Positions 16,484-23,082 of a DNA stretch of 28,171 bases are shown piece by piece. Location: positions 1 to 28,171 of IMG/VR virus record IMGVR_UViG_3300027659_000166. One strand, written 5' to 3'. The translations under genes and the position numbers were made by a program. The notes under the pieces were generated by a model that saw nothing but the letters and a program-made list of their open reading frames with translations, was not told where the DNA came from and did no database searches. The DNA comes from a virus. How positions within the stretch are numbered: position 1 is the stretch's first letter; the number at the start of each line of letters is the position of its first letter.

Positions 16484-18189
16484 TTTTATTCAAAAAGGTT
16501 CGTTACAAGAATTTCCTTTCTACTGGAAATATCTTTACTGAAATTCCTCTGAACGAAAATGCCACGACACTGATCGTTGGTGAAAATGGTGCAGGTAAGT
16601 CAACATTCCTGGATGCCATTACATTTTCATTGTTCGGCAAACCATTCCGCAATATTAACAAACCTCAACTTGTCAACTCGGTCAACGAAAAAGAATGTCT
16701 TGTTGAAGTTGAGTTTGATATTGGCAAGAAATCATATAAGGTCATTCGCGGTATCAAGCCAAATGTCTTTGAGATCTATTGTGATGGTGAACTCTTAAAT
16801 CAAGACGCCAAAGCAAAAGATTATCAGGATCATCTTGAAAAGATTATTCTCAAGATGAACTATAAGTCATTCACGCAGATTGTTATTCTCGGATCGACTA
16901 ACTTTACTCCATTCATGCAGTTGTCAGCAGCGGACCGTCGCACTGTCATTGAAGATCTGCTTGACATTCAGATCTTTTCAGCCATGAATGTGATTGTCAA
17001 AAGCAAACTACACACACTGAAAGATGAAGCAGCACAACTAAAAATTCAAATTGATAACACTAAAGATAAAATCGAATTACACAAGAAACATCTTGACGAA
17101 CTCAAGAAGAATACAAAAGAAATCGTAGATGCGAAGAAACAAGAAGTGACTGAAAACACGGCATCACTCTCAGCACTTGAAGTCGAAGCAACTGACAAAG
17201 AAACGCAAATTGAAGGTTTATTAAACGAAGTATCAGATGACGATTCAACTAGTAAAAAATTCAACAAACTAAATCAACTTGAAGCCAAGATTGAAGGGAA
17301 TATCCAGAAACTCGAGAACGACATTGAGTTTTATTCCGTGAATTCGACTTGTCCAACCTGCGATCAGGCTATCAATAATAGAGACGAAAAAGTTCACACA
17401 TGTAATAGTAAAATTGCAGAATTAACTGAAGGTCTAACAAAACTAAAGGAAGAGAGTGATGCCGTTCTACGTCGAATCAATACAATTAAATCAACCCAAC
17501 AAAACCTTAAAGTTCTTGAACAAGATCTCGTGCGGATCAATACTTCTCGCAAGCAGGTTCGAAACTATATTGCGAAACTTGAAAAAGAAATTAGTGAAAT
17601 AGAAAGCAAACCAGCCATGAGCGATGAGTTCAAGGCACAATCAAAAGAATTACTCAACGCATTACAAGCATTCAACGAAAAAAGAAAAACGGTATCTGAA
17701 CAAACACAACATTATGATATTGTCGCGCAGTTGCTTAAAGATGGCGGGATTAAGTCGAAAATCATTAAGCAATACGTTCCAGTTATAAACAAACTGGTTA
17801 ATAAGTATTTGGCTGCGATGGACTTCTTTGTCAATTTCAACATTGACGAAGAGTTCAAGGAGACCATCAAGTCTCGTCACCGAGATGATTTCAGTTATGA
17901 AAACTTCTCAGAGGGTGAAAAGAAACGTATTGATCTAGCACTGTTGTTCACTTGGAGGTCGGTCGCCAAATTAAAGAACAGTGTCAATACCAATCTTCTT
18001 ATCTTCGACGAGGTCTTTGATGGTTCTCTTGACATTAATGGCACTGAAGAATTTATGAAGTTGATATACATGTTTGCAGAAAACACTAACATATTTGTGA
18101 TCACTCATAAGACTGATCAGATGGTTGATAAATTCAAACACACAATACGATTCGCGAAAGTTAAAAATTTCTCGCAGGTGATATCATGA
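16480..18189 (+). CDS. 46: Recombination endonuclease subunit gp46 (Rad50/SbcC-like)
   Basis: The SMC-type ATPase partner of gp47. It starts at a GTG that overlaps the gp47 stop (GTGA) and has TATGGAG upstream. Walker A is GENGAGKST at residues 34-42. A long coiled coil follows from about 170 to 400, broken by the zinc hook CPTC at C291 and C294. The ABC signature FSEGEKKR is at about 476-483 and Walker B LLIFDE ends at D510-E511. The 569 residues match T4 gp46 (560). Its last four bases (ATGA) overlap the start of the deformylase gene. Confidence 0.97.
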   Translation: MILFKKVRYKNFLSTGNIFTEIPLNENATTLIVGENGAGKSTFLDAITFSLFGKPFRNINKPQLVNSVNEKECLVEVEFDIGKKSYKVIRGIKPNVFEIYCDGELLNQDAKAKDYQDHLEKIILKMNYKSFTQIVILGSTNFTPFMQLSAADRRTVIEDLLDIQIFSAMNVIVKSKLHTLKDEAAQLKIQIDNTKDKIELHKKHLDELKKNTKEIVDAKKQEVTENTASLSALEVEATDKETQIEGLLNEVSDDDSTSKKFNKLNQLEAKIEGNIQKLENDIEFYSVNSTCPTCDQAINNRDEKVHTCNSKIAELTEGLTKLKEESDAVLRRINTIKSTQQNLKVLEQDLVRINTSRKQVRNYIAKLEKEISEIESKPAMSDEFKAQSKELLNALQAFNEKRKTVSEQTQHYDIVAQLLKDGGIKSKIIKQYVPVINKLVNKYLAAMDFFVNFNIDEEFKETIKSRHRDDFSYENFSEGEKKRIDLALLFTWRSVAKLKNSVNTNLLIFDEVFDGSLDINGTEEFMKLIYMFAENTNIFVITHKTDQMVDKFKHTIRFAKVKNFSQVIS

Positions 18190-18752
18190 GCAAAATTATA
18201 AAATACATAAATGGCAATCTTATTGAATATGAAATTTTCAAATTAGTAGATTTCTATGATCCAATTCTTCGTCGTCCAACAGATCCATTTATATTTAATG
18301 GAGTAGACTCATATAAAGAAGCGGAGAGGCTTGCATATTCTCTTGTAGAAACTATGGGTAAATATGGCGGTCTTGGTTTATCTGCTAACCAATGCGGCAT
18401 AAACAAAAGAGTCTGCACTATTAACATGGGTAAAGAGGCATGGAGTATGTTTAATCCAGAAATTGTGTATCGTTCGGACACAATTGCTAATTTCTCTGAG
18501 GGTTGTTTATCTTATCCAGGATTGTATTTAAAGTTGAATAGAGCAGATCATATTAAAGTTCGATTTCAAGCAATCGGCGGACAGTTTGTTGAACAACAAT
18601 TTGATGGATTGACTGCAGTTTGCGTTCAACATGAACTTGATCATTTAGATGGAATTGTTTACACTGATTGTATCAGTCCAATCAATCTAGAAAAAGCCAA
18701 GAGAAAAGTAAAAACTAACCTGAAAAAATTAAATAAAATAAAAGTTGCGTAA
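18186..18752 (+). CDS. def: Peptide deformylase
   Basis: A phage-encoded metalloenzyme that removes the formyl group from the N-terminal methionine of new proteins at the ribosome. All three family motifs are present: GLGLSANQ at 62-69 (usually G-x-G-x-A-A-x-Q, so Ser replaces the first Ala), EGCLS at 105-109 with the metal ligand C107, and QHELDH at 148-153 with H149, E150 and H153. The 188 residues include a C-terminal basic helix (LEKAKRKVKTNLKKLNK), whereas many marine phage deformylases are shorter. The start overlaps the gp46 stop. The stop codon lies inside a direct repeat shared with the end of the CobT-like gene. It probably speeds processing of phage proteins late in infection. Confidence 0.95.
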   Translation: MSKIIKYINGNLIEYEIFKLVDFYDPILRRPTDPFIFNGVDSYKEAERLAYSLVETMGKYGGLGLSANQCGINKRVCTINMGKEAWSMFNPEIVYRSDTIANFSEGCLSYPGLYLKLNRADHIKVRFQAIGGQFVEQQFDGLTAVCVQHELDHLDGIVYTDCISPINLEKAKRKVKTNLKKLNKIKVA

Positions 18753-18771
18753 GTTATTGATTTAATTAGAG
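18744..18771 (+). repeat. Direct repeat copy 1, spanning the deformylase stop codon
   Basis: A 28-base segment, of which the first 21 bases are identical to 21079-21099 and two of the last seven differ. It begins inside the final codons of the deformylase gene (Val-Ala-stop) and runs into the spacer that carries the next promoter. The second copy spans the stop of the CobT-like gene (also Val-Ala-stop). The two upstream genes are unrelated, so the repeat points to duplication of a junction/promoter cassette. Confidence 0.85.
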
Positions 18772-18776
18772 TTTTT

Positions 18777-18808
18777 TATCCTTTACTTTTTCCTAGTTTT
18801 AAGGGATA
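18777..18808 (+). promoter_or_regulatory. Inverted repeat overlapping the cobT promoter (operator candidate)
   Basis: TATCCTTTA (18777-18785) pairs with TAAGGGATA (18800-18808): nine pairs, one of them T-G, with a 14-base gap. The left arm covers most of the -35 hexamer and the right arm most of the -10. A repressor bound to this dyad would block the promoter. It could also be a chance result of AT-rich sequence. Confidence 0.4.
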
Positions 18809-18810
18809 AT
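18782..18810 (+). promoter_or_regulatory. Sigma70-type promoter for the CobT-like gene
   Basis: TTTACT, a 17-base spacer and GATAAT. The -10 ends only six bases before the ATG at 18817, so transcription should start at or next to the start codon, giving a leaderless or nearly leaderless message. Confidence 0.75.
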
Positions 18811-18816
18811 GGTTCT

Positions 18817-21087
18817 ATGAAAACGAATTTACAGACCTCCAAGTCTATTCTCGCGAAACTCCTCGCGAGCGAGAATATTACAGTCTCGCACCAAAACGTA
18901 AAAACGGCATATTTCGACCTCAAGAATCGCACGATGGTTCTTCCCGTTTGGAAGGACATGGATGGCGACTTGTATGACTTGCTGACTGGTCACGAAGTTG
19001 GTCATGCTCTGAACACTCCGCAGCAGGGCTGGCATAATGAAGTTGCTGAGAGTGATCGCAAATTCAAAGACTTCTTGAACGTCATCGAAGATGCTCGCAT
19101 TGAGAAACTTGTCAAGCGCAAGTTCCCTGGACTGTCAAAGTCTTTCGCTCGTGCGTATGCGTCATTATATGAGCGCGATTTTTTCGGCATCAAGAAACTG
19201 AAAGACCTCAGCAAGTTGACTCTGATTGATCGCATCAACCTGCGATTCAAGATGGGTGCGCATGTCGTTGTTGAATTCAATGACTTTGAGCGCGAGATTG
19301 TTCGCGAAGTTGAGGCTGCTGAGACTTGGGATCAAGTTGTCGATATTGCTCGTCGTGTGTATGACTACACCAAAAAGAATGAGCAAGACAAGGTTCAAAA
19401 CAAACAAGATCTTCAAGAGCAGATGCAAGAAGAGCGTCAGCAGGATCAACAAGATTCTGGTGAGTATGACGACGCTGACGACGACTCTGATTATGAAGAT
19501 GACATCGACGGTAACGATGACTCTGACTTAGACGAAGAATCAGACGGCACTGACGCTGAAGATTCTCAGGATCAAACTGAGTCGGATGAAGAATCTGACA
19601 GCGAACAATATGCTTCTGGTGGTGATTCTCCTGAAGAAGAACAAGAAGATGAAGACGAGCCGCAGTCTGTAACTGATCGCAACTTCCGTCAGCGTGAGCA
19701 AGAATTGGTCAACGAGACTGGCAAAATCTTCATGTATGAGTTGCCTGATGTTGTTCTTGAGAACATCATTCTTCCGAACACGGAAGTTGTGAATGATCTT
19801 GAAGTATTCTTCCGTGCACAAGTTGCTGATCCGAATCGTCGTTATGGTCATCACGGTATTGCATACGATACTGTTGTTCAGAAGTGTGTGCGCAAGTTTA
19901 ACACGAACAACAAGAAAGTCATTATGCATATCTTGAAAGAATTCGAGATGCGCAAGAAAGCCAGCGAGTATGCTAGAACGCAGACTGCTCGCACTGGTGA
20001 ATTGAACATGAACGTGCTTCACAAGTATCGTTTCAGCAATGATCTCTTCAAGAAGATCACTGTTGTGCCGAAGGGCAAGAACCATGGCTTTATCATGTTC
20101 GTTGATATGTCTGGTTCTATGCACGATATTCTGCGCAACACGATCGAGCAGATGCTTGTGCTTGCGTCATTCTGTAAACTTGCGAAAGTGCCGTTTGAAG
20201 TTTATGGCTTCAGCGACGATGTTTATGACAACAAGAAGTTGCGCGAGATGGTGAAGAAAAATCGTTTTGTCTCCAATCCTACTGTTGACATGACGATGAC
20301 TAGCAGTTGGTTCCATCTGAAGCATCTGATTGGTTCTTCTTTGTCACCTGTTCAATATCGTCGTGCGTTCAATGCGATGTGTGTTGTTGCGAATGAACAT
20401 GGTCGCGAATATAATTACAGCAACAACGACAGCGATCATGGTTGCTGGCAATACAATTGGGATTCATCTGGTTTTGGCTTGAATGGCACTCCGTTTCTCG
20501 AAACACTTCTTGCTTCTCGTGGAATCATTACTGCTTTCCAGAACAAGCATCAGTTGGATGTTTGCAACGTTGTGTATTTGACTGACGGTGAGGGTGGCAA
20601 CAATTTGAATTATCCTCCGATGAGCACAGAATCTGGTTTCTATGACGATCGTCGTAAGTCTGTTGTCTATCTGATTGACAAAAAGACCAAAAAGAAAGTG
20701 AAGTTGCCGAATTTTCATTATATGCAAGCAGCGATCACGGAGTTGGTTGCTGATGTGACTGGTTGCAAACATCTTGGTTTCTTTGTTGGTAACAAGAAAA
20801 GCATTCAGCGCGACATGAAGTATCTTATTGATGGCAAATCTTCTCTTGATCAAGATACTGCCAGAAAAAATTTCCGCGAGCATAATTATTTCGTTGTTGA
20901 TCGTCTCGGATATGACAAATATTTCTATGTTGCTCTTCCGAATAGTAACATCGTTGATGACAAACTTGAGATCACCAGCGATATGAACAAGAACAAGATG
21001 GCTCGCGAGTTCTCTAAGAACGTGGGTAGCAAGAAGAGCAATCGCCTCCTCCTCACGAAACTAGCCGAAGAACTGGCGGTTGCGTAA
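18817..21087 (+). CDS. cobT-like: CobT-like protein: HEXXH metallopeptidase domain plus VWA domain
   Basis: A 756-residue protein annotated in phages as a CobT-type cobaltochelatase subunit. The N-terminal part has a zinc-metallopeptidase motif HEVGH at 59-63, followed by EDARIE at 91-96, which could supply the third ligand as in gluzincins. Residues about 208-285 are a very acidic Asp/Glu/Ser linker. The C-terminal half is a von Willebrand A domain with the MIDAS motif DMSGS at 430-434. The AAA+ partner follows next door. In bacteria CobT with CobS and CobN inserts cobalt into the corrin ring. The same AAA+/VWA pairing also serves as a general remodelling chaperone (MoxR type), and no chelatase CobN is visible here. 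Codon use is richer in G+C than most of the window. Confidence 0.85.
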   Translation: MKTNLQTSKSILAKLLASENITVSHQNVKTAYFDLKNRTMVLPVWKDMDGDLYDLLTGHEVGHALNTPQQGWHNEVAESDRKFKDFLNVIEDARIEKLVKRKFPGLSKSFARAYASLYERDFFGIKKLKDLSKLTLIDRINLRFKMGAHVVVEFNDFEREIVREVEAAETWDQVVDIARRVYDYTKKNEQDKVQNKQDLQEQMQEERQQDQQDSGEYDDADDDSDYEDDIDGNDDSDLDEESDGTDAEDSQDQTESDEESDSEQYASGGDSPEEEQEDEDEPQSVTDRNFRQREQELVNETGKIFMYELPDVVLENIILPNTEVVNDLEVFFRAQVADPNRRYGHHGIAYDTVVQKCVRKFNTNNKKVIMHILKEFEMRKKASEYARTQTARTGELNMNVLHKYRFSNDLFKKITVVPKGKNHGFIMFVDMSGSMHDILRNTIEQMLVLASFCKLAKVPFEVYGFSDDVYDNKKLREMVKKNRFVSNPTVDMTMTSSWFHLKHLIGSSLSPVQYRRAFNAMCVVANEHGREYNYSNNDSDHGCWQYNWDSSGFGLNGTPFLETLLASRGIITAFQNKHQLDVCNVVYLTDGEGGNNLNYPPMSTESGFYDDRRKSVVYLIDKKTKKKVKLPNFHYMQAAITELVADVTGCKHLGFFVGNKKSIQRDMKYLIDGKSSLDQDTARKNFREHNYFVVDRLGYDKYFYVALPNSNIVDDKLEITSDMNKNKMAREFSKNVGSKKSNRLLLTKLAEELAVA

Positions 21088-21106
21088 GTTATTGATTTAT
21101 ATAGAG
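21079..21106 (+). repeat. Direct repeat copy 2, spanning the cobT-like stop codon
   Basis: The partner of 18744-18771: the first 21 bases are identical and two of the last seven differ. It again covers a Val-Ala-stop end and leads into a strong sigma70 promoter eleven bases further on. Confidence 0.85.
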
Positions 21107-21116
21107 AAATTTCCCC

Positions 21117-21145
21117 TTTACAATAGGGGTATTTTCAGCGATAAT
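21117..21145 (+). promoter_or_regulatory. Sigma70-type promoter for the CobS-like gene
   Basis: TTTACA, a 17-base spacer and GATAAT. The -35 is enclosed by CCCC (21113-21116) and GGGG (21126-21129), which could form a small hairpin or operator. Transcription would start near 21152, leaving a leader of about 28 bases to the GTG at 21180. Confidence 0.75.
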
Positions 21146-21179
21146 AGTCTTATGATGATGATTAATTATGGAGTCTGAT

Positions 21180-22541
21180 GTGAGAAAGTCATTCTACAGT
21201 GATCTTGCTTCGCGCATGGAAATTCTTGAAAAGTTGCACGCGCATTTTGACAAGGATACGATTTCCCTCAAGGAACTCAATGCCTTCTGTGAGAGCAAGA
21301 AAAATTCAGTTGAGCAGTTCCCATACTTTATCTTGCGTGAGCGCAAGGTTGGTCGCGGTGAATTTAACATCGTCCCGAAGAATGTTGGCTGCGTCACTCC
21401 TGCTGCTCCGAAGCAGACTGCTGAAGTCCCAGTTGCTGCGGCTGCGATGGTTGCGCAGGTTGTGCAACTTGCCAGCAAACGTGCTGCCAACGTCACTGAA
21501 TCATTTGTGCCTGATCGCAACGAGACTTATGTTCCGTTCGGTTTTTACAATGACTTGCGCGACATCATCAAGTCACGAATCTTCTATCCCATCTACATCA
21601 CTGGTCTTTCTGGCAACGGCAAGACCATGATGATCGAGCAGGTTTGTGCTGCGCTCAAACGTGAATTGATCCGAGTCAATATCACGAAGCGCACCGATGA
21701 GTCTGACTTGATCGGTTCTTACGAACTGGTAGATGGAAACACGATTCGTCGTGAAGGACCAGTGATCACTGCGATGCGTCGCGGTGCTGTGCTGCTTCTT
21801 GACGAGTGCGATCTCGGCACGGAAGATATTCTGTGCTTGCAGCCGATTCTTGAAGGCAAGCCATACTTTGACAAGAAAACTGGTGAAGTTGTCCACCCTG
21901 CTGCTGGCTTCAACGTGATTGCAACTGCGAACACGAAGGGCAAGGGCAGCGACGATGGTCGATTCATCGGCACAAACTTGCTCAACGAAGCATTCTTGGA
22001 ACGTTTCGCGATCACTGTTGAACAAGAGTATCCGCCAGCCAATACTGAGCGCAAGATTCTTGAGAAGAATTTCGCTGTCCTGAATATCACTGACACGACG
22101 TTCATTGATCGTCTGATCACGTGGGCTGAAGTTATTCGCAAGAGTTTCTCGGATGGTGCAGTTGATGAGGTCATCTCGACTCGTCGTCTTGTGCATATCA
22201 GCAAGGCATTCTCTATCTTCAACAATCGATTGAAGGCAATTGAGATGTGCTTGAACCGATTCGATACTGACACCAAGACTGCGTTCTTGGATCTGTATAC
22301 GAAGGTTGATGCCGAGGCAACTCCTGCTCCTGCGGTTGCAACAACGAAAGAAGAATTGGTCATAACCAAAGACTTCAGCACAAACTCAATCACCTTTTCA
22401 TATAATGGTGAGTCTGTGACGTTCTCAGAGATGGAGATTCAAGAACTAAAGGACAGGGGATTATCAGAAGAACAAATCAAACTGCGTGTGATCGCAACTC
22501 TTGAAAAGGTTGCTGCTAACAAGAACAACGCTCCGTTTTAA
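21180..22541 (+). CDS. cobS-like: CobS-like AAA+ ATPase (MoxR type)
   Basis: This is the AAA+ partner of the CobT-like protein. Walker A is GLSGNGKT at about 142-149 and Walker B LLLDECD includes D208-E209. Further features are IATANTKG (sensor 1) and LNEAFLERF (arginine-finger region). About 120 residues precede the ATPase core and about 60 follow it, so it is longer than bacterial CobS. Start choice: an in-frame ATG at 21168 has no Shine-Dalgarno. The GTG at 21180 sits six bases after GGAG, the same TATGGAG signal used by other genes here, and gives 453 residues. G+C is visibly higher than in the virion genes (31 of 60 bases in 21361-21420 against 16 of 60 in 6361-6420). Its exact substrate is unknown. 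Confidence 0.9.
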   Translation: MRKSFYSDLASRMEILEKLHAHFDKDTISLKELNAFCESKKNSVEQFPYFILRERKVGRGEFNIVPKNVGCVTPAAPKQTAEVPVAAAAMVAQVVQLASKRAANVTESFVPDRNETYVPFGFYNDLRDIIKSRIFYPIYITGLSGNGKTMMIEQVCAALKRELIRVNITKRTDESDLIGSYELVDGNTIRREGPVITAMRRGAVLLLDECDLGTEDILCLQPILEGKPYFDKKTGEVVHPAAGFNVIATANTKGKGSDDGRFIGTNLLNEAFLERFAITVEQEYPPANTERKILEKNFAVLNITDTTFIDRLITWAEVIRKSFSDGAVDEVISTRRLVHISKAFSIFNNRLKAIEMCLNRFDTDTKTAFLDLYTKVDAEATPAPAVATTKEELVITKDFSTNSITFSYNGESVTFSEMEIQELKDRGLSEEQIKLRVIATLEKVAANKNNAPF

Positions 22542-22550
22542 TCGCAAGAG

Positions 22551-22579
22551 TTTACTTTTGCCATTTGTTGTAGTATAAT
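22551..22579 (+). promoter_or_regulatory. Sigma70-type promoter for the small winged-helix gene
   Basis: TTTACT, a 17-base spacer and a perfect TATAAT, starting nine bases after the CobS-like stop. The predicted transcription start near 22586 lies downstream of the ATG at 22582, which rules that ATG out as the start used by this transcript. Confidence 0.8.
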
Positions 22580-22589
22580 AAATGGTATG

Positions 22590-22629
22590 TCGCAAGGAAA
22601 GCCCCAATCTTGCGATATTATTGAAGGGG
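22590..22629 (+). promoter_or_regulatory. Structured 5' leader, possible H-type pseudoknot
   Basis: TCGCAAG (22590-22596) pairs perfectly with CTTGCGA (22609-22615) around a 12-base loop containing CCCC (22602-22605). GGGG at 22626-22629 could pair with that loop, giving pseudoknot topology. The GGGG run is part of a Shine-Dalgarno-like GAAGGGG in front of a GTG at 22636, and a second one (GAAGG) precedes the ATG at 22651. The hairpin begins about four bases into the predicted transcript. A regulatory role is inference. Confidence 0.45.
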
Positions 22630-22650
22630 TGTTTTGTGAAGGTATATTAT

Positions 22651-22947
22651 ATGTCTAATGCTCTTAATTCGTTTGTTACTTATCTTGCTGATGGCAACAC
22701 TGTAACATCGCGCCAAGTTCGCTCGATGTTCAAGGTTGACAACGCTGCTGACCTCGCCTATCGTGCGCGCAATGAGGGTATCTCTGTATACACTAATCGC
22801 GTTACAAATTCGCGTGGTGAGAAGGTGTTTGCCTATCGCCTTGGCAATCCTTCTGCTCAGTTCGAGAAGTATCTCGACCAGGGTCAGATTGCTCGCGCTC
22901 GCAAGACGCTCTATCGTGATGCTATCAGCGTCTCGATGAATGGCTAA
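22651..22947 (+). CDS. Small winged-helix DNA-binding protein candidate
   Basis: A 98-residue protein with a helix-turn-helix-like layout: FVTYLADGNTVTSRQVRSMF, then a second helix in NAADLAYRARNEGI, then a beta wing VYTNRVTNSRGEKVFAYRLG. Small proteins of this pattern are common in aquatic myoviruses and are uncharacterised, so I would call it a possible transcription regulator. The frame extends to 22582, but that ATG lies upstream of the promoter's expected start point. The ATG at 22651 has GAAGG eight bases upstream. An in-frame GTG at 22636, with GAAGGGG before it, would add five residues. The gene is a single unit between a sigma70 promoter and a hairpin terminator. Three copies of the seven-base word TCGCAAG (one inverted) lie around its promoter and could be its binding sites. 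Confidence 0.65.
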   Translation: MSNALNSFVTYLADGNTVTSRQVRSMFKVDNAADLAYRARNEGISVYTNRVTNSRGEKVFAYRLGNPSAQFEKYLDQGQIARARKTLYRDAISVSMNG

Positions 22948-22976
22948 TCAGCCAATTCTAAAAATGTGCTAACATT

Positions 22977-23010
22977 CTGTGGGGGTGCAATGCCCCCACA
23001 GTTTTATATT
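22977..23010 (+). terminator. Rho-independent terminator after the winged-helix gene
   Basis: CTGTGGGGG pairs perfectly with CCCCCACAG over nine base pairs with a seven-base loop, followed by TTTTATATT. It isolates the upstream gene from the modification operon whose promoter begins 21 bases later. Confidence 0.9.
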
Positions 23011-23030
23011 AATTTCGGAAAATACTGAGA

Positions 23031-23059
23031 TTGACAATTAATGATTGCACATATATAAT
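23031..23059 (+). promoter_or_regulatory. Perfect-consensus sigma70 promoter of the modification operon
   Basis: TTGACA, a 17-base spacer and TATAAT: every position matches the bacterial sigma70 consensus. The transcript should start near 23066, about 17 bases before the ATG at 23083, with GGAGG placed between. Such a strong host-type promoter suggests high expression early in infection. Confidence 0.92.
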
Positions 23060-23082
23060 CATAATGGTTCTTGGAGGAATTT

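Noticed and set aside
21719-22393. A 224-codon open frame on the minus strand opposite the CobS-like gene
   Set aside because: It lies wholly inside an AAA+ gene with clear motifs, has no start signal or recognisable protein pattern, and is explained by the codon use of the sense gene. The same applies to the minus-strand frames opposite the CobT-like, scaffold and portal genes.
22582-22650. Upstream ATG at 22582 as the start of the winged-helix gene
   Set aside because: It overlaps the spacing just after the TATAAT, ahead of the expected transcription start, and is not preceded by a Shine-Dalgarno.
23071-23082. TTG at 23071 as the start of the TET/JBP gene
   Set aside because: The TTG is fused to the GGAGG ribosome site that serves the ATG at 23083.
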